This document shows positions 51,320 through 63,700 of a stretch of 64,000 nucleotides of DNA, in pieces. Every line of letters begins with the position of its first letter. Position 1 is the stretch's first letter. The translations under genes were made by a program, and so were the position numbers. The notes beneath the pieces were generated by a model, which saw only the letters and a program-made list of their open reading frames with translations, was not told the origin of the DNA and ran no database searches. Origin of the DNA: Reticulascus tulasneorum (Eukaryota; Ascomycota; Sordariomycetes; Glomerellales; Reticulascaceae); NCBI GenBank assembly GCA_001557505.1, contig LSAX01000009.1, forward strand, positions 1,922,001 to 1,986,000, given 5' to 3'.

Positions 51320-52618
51320 TTGCTTCCTCGCCACCCCCGACTTTTGTGTCTCTCAACGACCACCTCTCCGCGCCACGCCTCCCGCGCCCCTCCAACCTCC
51401 TGACCGCATGGTCCCTGATGTCCAGCATTCGACGGACCGAGTCCCCCCCGGGCATCCACCGATTACGACCACATCCCGCACTGCAACTGATCACGATTAC
51501 GGCTGTCTTGTAGCTGAAGATAAAACTCACAAAAACACTGGAATTTGAAATGGTTTCTTACCGATTCATGTGTCTCTGCGCAAACCCCTTGTGGATATGA
51601 ACATGCAAGGGGTTATAGATAGTGATTGTACGGCCTTTATGTCATTCAAAAGCGACTAATGCCGAATGTTTCGCACCTGTTCTTTCTTTGATCCTTAACC
51701 AAACCAGACCCTCCCACCCAACTCCTATCCTTGCACATATTGCCAAACTCGCCCAGTCACTCCCTGACAAAGTTTTCCCCTTCGGACCTGATAGCTTACG
51801 GATAGCGTTGCAACGGAAGGTAGCCGATCTACAACCCGCTGTGCTCACCACGTGTCTCTGCAAGCAAACGTTCAGTGGGGGGTTCTCGGGACATGACGTA
51901 CGACATTGTGCCGGCAAGAGTCAATCCTGTTGTTGTTATGCCCCTATCGCCACGTGTAGCAAACCTAACCCATGAATAGGGTTAGGCTCTTATCTTGAAG
52001 GCCGGCTTTCTTGATAGCATGTATGCCAAAGGGGATTAACTTGGTCCTTGTCTGTACATGGGAGTAATGCGTTTGTTGGGGGAGAGGCTCATGCGGCCCA
52101 ATCTTGTGCTTCTTATTTCCTTGCTGCTGTTGTCATCTCATTGTTTCCTTTTGTGTATTTGTTGCGAATTGCGTGGATGCTGGGCGATCATCCATCGATG
52201 TGTGCATGATGAATCCATGGATGGCCCTGTTTGGCTTGGATCATTCACATTGGTTCTTGCACATCTGGGTCTTGAACGAGCTTGGCTGAGGAATTTGGGC
52301 GGATACATGTTCCTTTGAATGCTGGGTAACGGGACAGTGCTGGCTATGACTGTAATGAATCAAACGTCTACAGAACGAACTTCCACTGCTTTCTCAAGAC
52401 TTTGGGCAGCGTGCCAGCAATGAACCCATACCTCCCGCGTGGAAGACGGTGAATCTAGATTAAAGCTCAAACCCCACGTAATGATGATGACATGCATTAA
52501 CCTTGATTCATTCTATAAGGAACCCTAGGCAAGTCTAGATATTCAACTGGGCTTGTGGTGTTGGCCATACCAGTTCTTCTCCCAGTTGATTTGTGCGCCA
52601 TATCCGTGTGGCCGCATC
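51320..52618. other. Convergent 3' spacer, no gene recognised
   Basis: Lies between the 3' ends of PP1 (+) and the Rdx protein gene (-). ORFs of up to 117 codons show no resemblance to known proteins. Confidence 0.5.
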
Positions 52619-53415
52619 TTATGCGCAGTCCTCGCACTCCTTCGCCCCCTTGCTCACATCAGGTCCATCACCAGTACCTGAAGGCGGCGGTGCACTTTCT
52701 CCCCCCGTTGTGTCCTTCTTCTCCTCCCGGGACTCGACGACCGCGACCTTCTCTTCCCCCTTCCCTTTACCGTAGTCCCGATCAACATGCCCCAGGTCAC
52801 GGCCGGGCTGGATCACGTCCCGGACTCGGCGTTTGAGTTCTTTGGTCTCGGGGAACCCGCCATCGACCTTGCGATCCCATAGGACCCGGGAGACCGTGGC
52901 GGACGCCACGGCTCCGGGAGGCAGGTGGGTGATGGTTACGAGAAAGGTGCCGCCGGTGGAGGGCTGGAGGGCAACTTCGCCGAGGCTGGTGGAGAAGGTT
53001 GAGAGTAGCTCTTGGGCGAACTGACGGGATTAGTTGGGTTGGTCTTGATGTTATCTCAGGGTTCTGCAAGAGAGTCTAAGTGCTTGGGCATTGATGAGCC
53101 AAGGGGTCCTTGTGGCATAGGATGACACTTGCAATCCTATCAACCTGACGCTAAGACTCATATGAAGACGGGCATATAGCTTGATAGCCAAGGCGTACTG
53201 ACGCACTAATGTAGTCTTGATCACCGAAAAACAGACATGTAAAATGTCGAGAAACAAAGGATGGAGAGTGCCTAGACAGAGAAACCCAGGAATGTATAAC
53301 TTACGTAGGCAGCCCTCAACATCCACTTACACTGGGTGCAAAACTGGATAGAAACCCGAGGGAGAGGAAAGGGAGCCTCCAGACCGGCCTCTCCAACCTT
53401 CGCCTGCTCATCCAT
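52619..53415 (-). CDS. Rdx-family (SelW-like) thioredoxin-fold protein
   Basis: Exons 53415-53305 and 53020-52619 join across a 284-nt phase-0 intron (GTAAGT...CAG) and give 170 residues. The SelW/Rdx signature is VSIQFCTQCKWMLRAAY, with a CxxC at Cys26 and Cys29; animal selenoprotein W has selenocysteine at the second position, here it is cysteine. The second exon continues with FAQELLSTF, STGGTFLV and VLWDRKVDGGFPETKELKRR, all typical of the family. The C-terminal 55 residues are Lys/Glu/Gly-rich, end in CEDCA and are probably disordered. The family is thought to act in thiol redox chemistry; a substrate is not known. The intron is several times longer than the local norm. Confidence 0.88.
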
Positions 53416-54656
53416 CTTCCCTTGGCAAACGACGAAAAAGTTCACAGACTCCGGCGTCCTTATATATGTCTGGGACCGGCTTTCTCTTTTGTTTGGGACG
53501 ACGTACGTGCGCTGCTTCCCCCCAGAGTTTGATGTTCAGGGATCGAGGGGAAGGATGCGGAGCGTGCACTGGCCTGTATATGATTCTCTTGCTAAGCTGA
53601 CGGGTTTGTGGAGAAGGGCAAAAAAAAAGAGCTGGGTACGGGGGTTTCGCGTTCATGCGACCCAAATAGAAACGGACGTCTGATAGCTGGGGGGGGGGCG
53701 TCACATCGATAGAATGTGGGGTTTTCCTTTTGAATCGGTGGGAAAAGTACAAAGAATACCTGATGATGAAATGAGGGAATTGGTGTTTGGCGCCATTGGC
53801 TCCAGGAATCTTTCGATTGAGAGCATCTGGGGCTCCTGATAGCAGAGTGCTCTTCGGTGGCCCATTGCATTGGGGGTTCCAGACCTAGATACGTGGCCAA
53901 GGATTACAGATTTGGGTTTAGTATCTAGATTCCTATGCTTCTCCAATCAAGCAGCTACAGCGGTCCCAAAGTCACGAATCCTCCCTCCGACTGATCTCGA
54001 TTTTGGTGACGAGAGAGGGTTAGAATGGACGATCGGTTGCCCTTTCACACACCCACTTCCCGCCGAAGTGGCCATTGGTCAGCGCAGGCGCACCAAAATG
54101 GCCAGATGTCGGGGCATGGCCACGATGGATGCGAGTGGTTTCACTGTCCATCGACCCAAGAGCGATAAACCGCTATAGTCGTAGACGCCGAGCATGTACT
54201 GGATATATTCACATAGAAAACAAGTCCGCGGTAAATGATAGAAAGGTTACAGGACACCAAGAGAATTATTACATGTTGAAGAGCCACCCGCCAGAAGACC
54301 GAACCACACACACTCAGATCGTTCGAACGAAACGACATAGAAGCATTATCCGTCGTAGACTTGATGCCAAAATGGCCACTACACTTCCCAATCCAGAGGA
54401 AGCTTGACTGTAGCCTCTCTCCGATGGGAATCTGCCAGGCCGTTTGGATCCGTTTTTGGGTTTCCTCTCATTCGCGCCTCTTTCGACTTTTCGATTCCAA
54501 GTCCGTAGACCGCACCCAGTAGTTTGGGGCCGACGTCCAACAGCGTCGTCCCCGGAATCTGTGTTCTCTGCAAAAGTCCGCAGTATACTGTGTTGCAACG
54601 CGTAAATTCCAACAACGCCTCTTCGCACCCGCCTTCAAACACGTCGCCGGCGCCGT
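53416..54656. other. Spacer between G-gamma and Rdx genes, no gene recognised
   Basis: Both flanking genes are on the minus strand, so this holds the G-gamma 3' end and the Rdx promoter. A 10-base G run lies near 53690. Small ORFs are unconvincing. Confidence 0.5.
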
Positions 54657-55025
54657 CTACATCATCACGCAACATCCGCCGCTTTGTTGCGGTGCGTATG
54701 GGTCCTCGCCTTTGGGAACGGCGCCCCAAACGGAGGGCACCATGTAATCTCTCGTGCTGTTGCAGTAGGCAATGATGCTGGATGTGCTGGTTAGCGGGAG
54801 TGCTCTCGCGGATGATTCTGCAGATGGCCCCCATCGCACGCGGTCGGGGAAAAGTAATCCTCACCTCTTAGACGCATTGCTAACTGGAATTCGTTCCCTT
54901 TCCAAATCTTCTCGTAGCCTGCTGTTCAATTCCGTCAATCGTCGCAGCTTCAAATCCGCCATTGATTGCTTGTTCTTCTTGATCTGCGACGGATCGCCAA
55001 CATCGCGGGACGTGTATTGAGGCAT
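54657..55025 (-). CDS. Heterotrimeric G-protein gamma subunit
   Basis: The gamma subunit anchors the G-beta-gamma dimer to the plasma membrane for pheromone, nutrient and, in pathogens, host signalling. Exons 55025-54865 and 54786-54657 join across a 78-nt intron (GTGAGG...CAG) and give 96 residues, the expected size. The GGL helix is visible (MADLKLRRLTELNSRLREDL), followed by the conserved YCNSTRDYMVPSVWG and EDPYAPQQ segment. The C-terminus ends in a CaaX box CVMM preceded by a second Cys, predicting farnesylation with adjacent palmitoylation. The gene is too fragmented to appear as one long ORF; the model rests on both ends matching the family. Ste18 is the yeast counterpart. Confidence 0.93.
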
Positions 55026-57293
55026 TGTGGGCGGGCGTTCCAGCGACGAGGCCCGGTCGGGAATGCGACGACGGCGACGAGGGAGAGAAATGCGACAGCT
55101 GTCGGACTGCCTCTTGATTGATAGGGAAAATGAAGCTGGATTCGGTGATGATGAAGGTCCTGCGAGGCGAACAGAATCGTGTCAGTTTTATTGATCCCAC
55201 TCCGCTCCAATCAAGCTTCTCACGGGACCCCCTTGTCCCTTCGCGGTTGTCTGGGGCGTTGTGCGACTGGCGATTGGAAAAATCGCGAGCGAGAGGGGGG
55301 CAAGACGATGGAGTCGAACTTACAATGAGAGAAGTGAGAATAGGTGGTGTCTAGAATGGAATCGAAGCAACCCGACAAAGAAAAGGAGCGTCGTGGAGTT
55401 GGGAATGCTTGAATTGTGGTGAACAAAAAGGTCCAAGGGAGAAGGATTGCGGAGGTGGGAAGGTTCGCACCAGTGAGTCCTTGGGTACATAGGCTTGCCC
55501 AGGTCTGATTGGCAAAGCCGACTGCAGGGACGGGACCGGAAGTAGCAGAGTGTACAGTGCACAGATTACAGAGGACAGAGAGGAAGGGGAGGGGGGGGGG
55601 ATGGCCTAGGAGTTCAGGCCTCTCTGAGCGGGAGAGACCTGAAGCGGAAAGGATCGAAGATGGGGGGGGGGCCTCTTGGATGGTCTGCTGCACGCAAAAA
55701 TGAGATTGCGCTCGATTGGCTGGAAATTGGCTTGGCGTTTCTCCTCCCTTTTTCTTTTGGGTTTACTGGCGTCGTCGATACATTCATTAGGTACATACAT
55801 GAGCTTCGATCAGACTCGGATAGGTGCATTTCGAATACTGGATAGTCCGTACATACTGTCGTAATCACTGCTTGAGTTTATTGGCAAGTCCTGGCTGGCG
55901 GATCTCGACCGCCTCCTCCACCACAACCCAACTAACCGAGACATTTGCGGTAATCTGCAGAGCTTGATTTGAAATAACGTTGCCTTCGCGACTAATGTAC
56001 CTGCGTAATTACTTACTTACCTATCTATCTAGCCTCGCTCCCGAGTTAGTCCCGCTAGCCATTAAGACATCTATCTACTGCGAAGTTGACATTTGAACAC
56101 AGCCGCGCACTATGGTGGCCGTATCGCTTCGTTCAGCTAGTGTTGGCCTAGGGTCGCAATAGCGCTGAACATATCTTCCAATTCTGTACCAAACTTCCTC
56201 GCCTGTGGCTTCGCTGGCTTCAAGCCATCGAAAGCTACGTAGCACTATGACAGGTCCCACCGACTGTGAGTCAGCCATATTGACGAGGAGGATATGATTA
56301 CAACAAGAAGGCGCCCACTCGGCCGCACGCGTGCCGTCAACAATTATGTCGCATGTGGAGGAGCCAGAGACGACCCAACAGAGTAATGATCGCGACAGAT
56401 ATCCCAAAGCAACCAGGCGATGAGAAAAACGACGAATGAAGGAACAGTTCAAAGAGATATTTGGTGTGGTGTGGTGGCTTGGTGGCTTTATGCTGGAAAC
56501 CGAGGTATGCAGGTATCGTAGTTATGCTGCCGCAAATAGTTGCCAAACAAAAGATAATCACTACGTAGTAGCAAGTGAAGCCCTGTAGCTCAGAATAAGG
56601 TTAAGCCTTGGAACAAGTTGCGTGAATGTTTGAGCTGCTAAGCATCCATTCAAAGCTGGAGAATTGTCTAAATTTGAGACTGTGTCTTTTCCGGAAATTC
56701 ACTCTTATCGTTTCTTGAGCCTCAGATCATAGAGAGATGAGGAGGAGTCGTATGTAGCTTTTCCTGCTGGGCGGGCGCCAACCTCAATAATGAGGACGCT
56801 AGTAATTATGAGGTCACGGGCCGCCTCCTTGGTCTTTGTGGGGTTGATAGAAAATATCACGAAGAAGCCCGGAGCTCTTTCAACAATAAGTGAATGAACC
56901 ACTTGACCAGCCCATCGTCTCTATCCAGGCAGACACGGTAGTAATTAATATCCCAAGAAAAGGACCATCTTCTGACTCACCAGTCACACCATTGTCCCCT
57001 TTTGCCTGCACTCTGAAACCATCCCAGGACCTGAATTTTGGTGAGTCAGGGTGCTGACGTAACCAATCACGTGAGTGGTGTTTCGAGCACGGACGAAGGT
57101 TAGCCCCTCAGGCCTCGCATATCGGCCACACACGAAATTTGAAAATTCGTCTACGTGCCTGCCTTTCTTGCAACCGCAACATCATCGAGCGACAGCCAAG
57201 TCGATTTACGCTCGCATCCAGATTTGCGCCGGGATATCACCCTAACAGGATCTCCACGCAAATACCAGCGTCTTGCTGAGGAGGTCGCCCATC
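55026..57293. other. 2.3-kb divergent promoter region, no gene recognised
   Basis: Separates the G-gamma gene (-) from eIF3a (+). G runs of about ten lie near 55595 and 55665. A TRGCNNAG-like stretch at 56582 lacks tRNA partners. The last 250 bp contain likely eIF3a promoter elements. Confidence 0.5.
57055..57073 (+). promoter_or_regulatory. CRE-like, CCAAT and CACGTG motifs upstream of eIF3a
   Basis: TGACGTAA (57055-57062), CCAAT (57063-57067) and the CACGTG palindrome (57068-57073) are directly abutting, about 220-240 bp before the eIF3a start. These are known binding motifs of bZIP/CREB-type, Hap/CBF and bHLH factors. Function is inferred only from motif identity and position. Confidence 0.5.
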
Positions 57294-60200
57294 ATGGTGA
57301 GTGAAAAGAAATATTCCGTATTCCGACGCGACCTCGTTCTCACGGCGTTCCTTACCCCTCTCTCCGTGGACCATCAATCCTGCCTCATGTCGGCATCCGG
57401 CCTGCTTGCGCCTGACGTTGCTCTGGACCTGACTGACCATCTCGAATAGCCTCCTCCGCCCCACCAAAAACCCGAAAATGTGCTCAAGCGCGCCCATGAG
57501 CTCATCGGCGTCAACCAGACGCCCGCCGCCTTGACTCTGTTGCACGAGCACATCACCTCCAAGAGATCCCGAAATGTCCCTATCGCGTCGCTGGAGCCGG
57601 TGATGCTCCTGTTGGTCGAGTTGTCTGTTGAGCAGAAGAAGGGAAAATTAGCGAAGGATGCCCTTTACCAGTACAAGAACATCAGTCAAAATACAAATGT
57701 TGGAACCATTGAGGTAGGGTTATACAAAGACGTGATTTTGAATCGACTGTAGCTAACCATGTATAACAGTTGGTCCTGAAGAAGTTTATCGAGCTTGCCG
57801 CAGAAAAGGTTACTGCGGCCCAGGCAAAAGCCGATGAAGTCCAATCCACCCTGGAAGCAACTACGGGCACCACGAGTGTCGATGACTTGGAGGCCAGCGA
57901 GACCCCAGAATCTATCCTGCTGGCAACCGTCTCTGGCGAACAGTCTCGAGACCGCACAGACCGCGCCATTGTCACCCCGTGGCTCAAGTTTTTGTGGGAG
58001 GCGTACCGAACTGTCCTCGACATCCTCAGAAATAATGCTCGTCTTGAGATTCTCTATCAGAGCACTGCTATGCAGGCTTTTGACTTTTGTCTCAAGTTCA
58101 CGAGAAAGACCGAGTTCCGAAGACTTTGTGAGCTGCTGCGCAACCATGTTCAAACCGCCGCGAAGTACTCGGCTCAGATGCACGCCATCAACTTGAGTGA
58201 TCCGGACACCCTGCAGCGACATCTAGAAACCCGATTCCAGCAGCTGAACGTTGCCGTGGAATTGGAGCTGTGGCAGGAGGCTTTCCGCAGTGTGGAGGAC
58301 ATCCACACTCTGCTCAACCTCAGCAAGCGACCACCCAAGAATATCATGATGGCCAACTACTACGAGAAGCTTACCCGAATCTTCCTCGTCGGCGAGAACT
58401 ATCTATTCCATGCTGCGGCTTGGTCCAGATACTACAGTCTCCTTCGTCAGTCTGCTGCGCTGGTCGCAACCGGCCAGAGCAAGAAGTCGGACAATCCTCC
58501 CGCCAGTGACGCTGATCTCCAAAAAGCAGCGTCGTTTGTGCTTCTCTCTGCCTTGGCTATCCCGGTCATTAGCACTACAAGATCTCGTGGTGCTATGGTG
58601 GACTTTGATGAGGCCAAGAAGAACAAGAACTCTCGCCTGACTCATCTTCTCGGCATGTCACAAGCCCCTACTCGTGCTGGTTTGTTCCGGGACGCACTTG
58701 CCAAGTCTCTCTTGAAGCGAGCTCGACCTGAGATTCGAGACCTATATAACATCCTTGAAGTGGACTTCCACCCTCTCTCCATCTGCCAGAAAATCTCACC
58801 GATTCTTACCAAGATTGGCGCGGATGCCGAGATGGAGAAGTACATTCTGCCACTTCAGCAGGTCATTCTTACAAGACTGTTCCAGCAACTCTCTCAAGTG
58901 TACGAGACTGTTGACCTGAGTTTCGTTGAGAGCCTCGCCGAATTCCCGGAGCCTTTCCAGGTCACTCGTGGGACTATCGAGAAATTCATCATGAACGGCA
59001 ACAAGAAGGGCGACCTTGCTATTCGGATGGATCACGCCACAGGCGTCCTGAGCTTCGACAATGATGTCTTCTCGTCCGCCAAAGCTGCTCACTCTGGCTC
59101 TGGGGCCGGCTCGGCTGAGGCTGATGGCAGCTCCGTTCAACGCTTGCAGAGCACGCCGTCTGAGATCGTCCGATCTCAGCTGACTCGATTGGCCAAATCT
59201 CTCTACACCACCTGCTTCTATATCGACCCCAGCTTCAACAAGGCTCGCATTGATGCCAGGGAGGCTGCACTGTCTCGAGCAAGAGCCGGGGCGGAGAAGG
59301 AGCATCACGAGCTACTAGCTAGAAAGGAGGTCATCCAGAAACGTAAGGAAGAGGCCTCCGAGCTTCAGGCTCGAAAGGAGAGAGAAAATGCCAGACAGAA
59401 ACGTCTCCGCGAGCAATTGCTCCAGGAAGCCGAAGAGAAGCGCCTTGCTGCGGAGCAGAAGGAGCGTGATGAACGGCGACTGAAAGCAGACCGTGACCGA
59501 GTGCGCAAGGAGGAGCTGAAGAAGCAGATTGCCGATTTGAAGATCGGCCCGAAGGCAATCGACATCGATAGCGAGGATTTGGACAACCTCGACAGCAATC
59601 GCCTTCGCGCCATGAAGCTTGCCCAGCTCGAAAGGGAGAAGAATGACATCAACGAGAAGTTGCGCATCACGGGCAAGCGAATGGATCATCTAGAACGAGC
59701 GTTCCGAAAGGAAGAAGTCAAGAAGCTCCCCGAGGATTACCAACAGCAAATAGATCGAGATCGAGCTGCTTATGAGGAAGTGAAGGCACAGACACTAAAG
59801 GAGGCAGAGCTCAAGCACAAAGAAAACGTGGAGCTCAAGCATCGTCTCATCCGTCTGCTGCCTGAATTTGACTCATTCAGAGAAAATCTGCACGAACGTC
59901 GTCATGATGAATTCGAGAGGCGCCGCCGAGACGCGGAACGCGAGTTGGAGAAGCAAATGGCAGCTCGCAAGAAGGAGTTCCGTGAGCGCAAGCTCCGAGA
60001 GAAGCGGGAGCGCGAAGAAAAGGAGAGAGAGCTGCGCGAGGCAGAGGAGCGTGCGGCGAAGGAGAAGGAGGAGCAGGAGGCACGAGCCGAGGCGAAGAGA
60101 GCAGAGATGGCGAGACTCAAGGAACAGCGCGAAAAGGAGCGACAAGAAGGCCTCGAGAAGGCTGCTCTGCAAGCAAGACGCGAGGAGGAAGCTCTCGCGC

Positions 60201-60727
60201 GACGAAAGGCAGAGAGGGAGAAGGCGTCTGTACCCATCAGAGGGCCCCCAGAGCGTGCTGCCGAGTCGAGCGAAGGTCGTCGACCCTTGAACCTTCCTGG
60301 AGCTGGCAAGTGGAGAGAGAGAGAGTCTTCCGGGAGAGGTGCTTCGGACAGTGCCCCGCCGCCAGCCCGTACTGCAACTCCCATCGAGCGATCAGAGCGC
60401 CCAGAGCGTGCAGAGCGGAAGGAGTCAGACGACCGTGCTGGCGGTCCGCCACGGCTCAATCTTGCCGGCAGCAAGCCCAGCTGGCGTGATCGTGAGCTCG
60501 CGAAGGCAAGCGGTGGCGGCAGCGGCAGCGCTGCTGAGACTACCAGCGCCCCGCCGCCTCGGGCCGCCTCTGGCGGTGTTCGTATGAATCGCGGAGGTTC
60601 TGGACGGGACGAGGTCGGCGGTGCTCGGACTGCATCACCAGCCCCTCCCCTGGAGCCCTTGAAGCCGTCAGGTGCTCCTGGCAAGTGGGTACCTCGACAT
60701 CTGCGCGAGAACGCTGGCGGAAGCTAG
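57294..60727 (+). CDS. TIF32: Translation initiation factor eIF3 subunit a
   Basis: eIF3a is the core scaffold of eIF3 on the 40S ribosome, needed for mRNA recruitment and scanning. Exons 57294-57296, 57450-57713 and 57770-60727 give 1074 residues. Exon 1 contributes only the ATG; the intron (GTGAGT...TAG, 153 nt) follows at once and exon 2 opens with [19 protein letters not shown], the standard fungal eIF3a N-terminus. A PCI domain lies at about 411-525 ([17 protein letters not shown] to [13 protein letters not shown]). The C-terminal third is a long charged coiled coil rich in Arg, Glu and Lys (about 530-840), followed by a Gly/Ser/Pro/Arg-rich tail ending [23 protein letters not shown] cluster lies upstream. 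Confidence 0.95.
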
Positions 60728-63700
60728 AGTGGAGATGGGGGAATGATCTTTCTGCACCCTGCATTGGAGTTCCAGGATTGGCTGCTTTGAACTTTAGGGA
60801 AGGCTGTATTTTAGAGATTCAGGAATCCCCCCTAATTAGAAAAGGGAGATGCTAGAATGGAATAACAGATGTCGGCTTACCCCTTACCTAGTTCTCTATG
60901 ACCTAATCTACGTCTTGAATGTACAGTTCTACGGTGCCTCTGGGTCTTGCGGTCTACTGCCGACACATAATTCACCACTTGACCCAAATGCTCGGGTATT
61001 CTGACTTGGGAAATGACACGTCTTTCAACCTGCTCCCCTGCCTTGCGGGGACGCGTGCCGATTGATGTCGATCTCCCTTGATCCCGTCTTGGGGATATTT
61101 GCCTCGAATTTGGCGAAGATGGCGCTGATCCTTCGAGAGCCTCAACATGGGACCCCTTCTTTGTAAATGGAGCAAAATGGCGGTCTCTGATGGCTTGTCG
61201 GGTATTGGAGATTGAATCGATAGTTCGAAAATGGCGAAATCTAAAAAGAAACGATAAACCAACCAAGATGCGTTATGGGGCGATGCCGATGATCGTGCAT
61301 AAACTCTCCGTACATAGCGCCCACCGCCACTAGGGATAGAGCGGGAGAGGATATCATGAATACGAAAGGCCGGCGTTCCGCGGCGAATGATACTGGATGA
61401 AGGTGGAGATTTGGCTTGCCGTGTGCCGACAAGAGGAATCGCTACGACTCTCTACTTTGTGGGTTTCTTTCTTTTTCCTTCCTTATCTCCTTTACTCTCT
61501 GGCGATGTGCCGAGAGATCCAGATGTATTTTAAAGAATGAGGGACTTGATAACCACGATAATTGGTTCAACGGCGTCGGCGAGAGTGGGCTCGCGCTGGG
61601 GCTTCCAGCCTCGCAAGTCCGACTATCGATTTTCGCCCGCGATCCACTTGGGATACCATCGCCGGGAATGCGACGATTGGAATCCCGCCACGCGAACTTG
61701 AGCCAGAGGAAGAAGCTATGAGAAGCTACTCTTATCTGTGGAGGCAAAACAAAGCTCTTAGTCTCTCTGCCGGCCGAGATGAGCTGGGTCGGCCGGAGCC
61801 TGGGGAGTTAGCATCTGTAACGAAGCAGGATCGTGTCCGTGGGGCGGACGAGGAAGCTCGTATGCACGGATGTGGTGGACCACTCGTGCCACCTGAGCAT
61901 CGCCTCTACGGGAGTATTTTGGGATGGGATGTCAGGTGTGTTTAACGGCTGGCGGTCGTTGAGATGAAGAGGACTCTCACCGCACTGCGCGGGTGTGGTG
62001 CGTGTGCGTGTGGTGGTGTGTTTCGAAACAAACCTATTTCGGGGTCCCTGGCTGATCCGGGGAAGATATGAACAAATTGAAAAATGTGCTGGGATCATGA
62101 TGGAAAGTTGTTTCCAATCCCATGGAAGTCCATGTTCGGGCGACTAAGATGAAGGCCCCCTGCTTTCTCCCGCCAGTATTACAAGGTTCCCAGCTGGTCC
62201 CATTCCAATTCGGCCACGAATCTAGGCGTCTACTCGTACGGGTGATGAAGTTGATAGTATCTTGTGCATTACGTAGTGGAAAGTTGGCAAAAACCGAAAG
62301 ACACAAAGCAAGACGTAAAGACAGAGATACGTACTACGTAGCAGACGGGGGCTCAAGCGCTGTCAACAATGGACAGACCGTTGCGGGAAAAAATCTGACA
62401 GGTTTCTTGTCAATTCTCGTGGTCAGCACCTGAAAGGTTACATTAAATGGTCAAGGCGGCCGACGCCTGGTTGGTTGGAGGATGGATTTCTTCACAACAC
62501 AGGTAGGCGAGGGCCCGAGCTTCGTTATTTCTCCTGACTTCGTACAGCATGTAGGATTGCATGGGCAGAGTAGTGTTGATGAGAGGGGCATTGAAGTCTA
62601 CTGATGTTTGTCCCTGTCGGGGACGAACGTGGAGGTGTCCATATCTGCATTCTCTACACATTTGCACCTACCTAGGCATGTCGTTATCTGGCCACGGGTA
62701 TAGCTTGATGCTGTCATCGTGACTGGGGGTGAAAACCAACAAACATACATCGTATCTGCCCCCCATCAGAACAAGAAAAGACTCGGCCAGTTGGATGCTA
62801 CGCCGCCGCCAATATCCAGTCCCTATCAATGAGAGGGATTGGGCTGCTGCAGCAGGAGAAGAGGGTGGGTGGAAGGGGGAAGAAGGAAGCAAAAAAAGAC
62901 GAACTCGATTGTTGGTAATTTCTCTTTGCGCCTGTCATCCCGACTGACCGAGTCAGGTTGTTTATTAAATGACCTTGGTATTGGCGCTCACCACATAACC
63001 GAAAGTGGCCATTCCCGGGCCACGGAAAAGAAGAAAGAGGAAGACGAAGCCAGGTCTATTACAGCAGGTCGGTAGGTAGGTAGGTAGCAGCCGGCCGTCA
63101 TCTGTCAGCGTGACGTCGGGGAAAGGGTTGGAAATGGGTTCGTCGTCGTCTGGAAGAGCGAAAAGAGGAGAGAAGAAAACCGAAGTGGTGGAGAAGCAGT
63201 TAGACCAGATTTTGTTTCCCCTGGGGGGCTTGTCCCCTCCTGGCCTGGCCTGGCCTGAACCTGAACACATCGGTAGCAGAGGCCCACCGGGATCGGTTGG
63301 CTCTGTTCTTTGGTGGTGATTTTCCCCCGGGGAGGGCCAGAAAACGGGCTCGGCTGGACGAGCAATGACCCCTGGGTGGCCTTGGGTGACCCCGCAGAAA
63401 GGCATGGTTTAAATTAGCAGTCCGAGGCGCTAATGCAGGTACCTGTAAGCCCCCTGTCGTGGGTCCACCGGGGACTGGCAAGCTAATTATTGTCCACACC
63501 TAACTATCCTGAACAGAGTGCCGTCCTATGTACTACTAATTAATACTACGTAGTCGTGGTGCGCACCCTGTGCTGGACGCGGGAAGGTAGGGGTGGTCTG
63601 TAGGTAGCTTTTCAGTGGGTCAATGGACTGCGCTGTGGCTGCGCTGGGACGAACTCACAGCCCGTCATCCCTTCCCGAATAGGCAATAACCCCTGCTCCG

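Noticed and set aside
56580..56655. tRNA-like stretch with TGTAGCTCAGA (A-box resemblance)
   Set aside because: No B box, T-arm or acceptor-stem pairing follows at the required distance.
59902..60684. 260-codon minus-strand ORF
   Set aside because: It arises from the Arg/Glu/Lys-rich coiled-coil repeats of eIF3a read antisense, giving Ser/Arg/Leu-rich noise.
60877..61266. 129-codon minus-strand ORF downstream of eIF3a
   Set aside because: Composition is random-looking and no family resemblance is visible; a second ORF overlaps it in another frame with equal claim.
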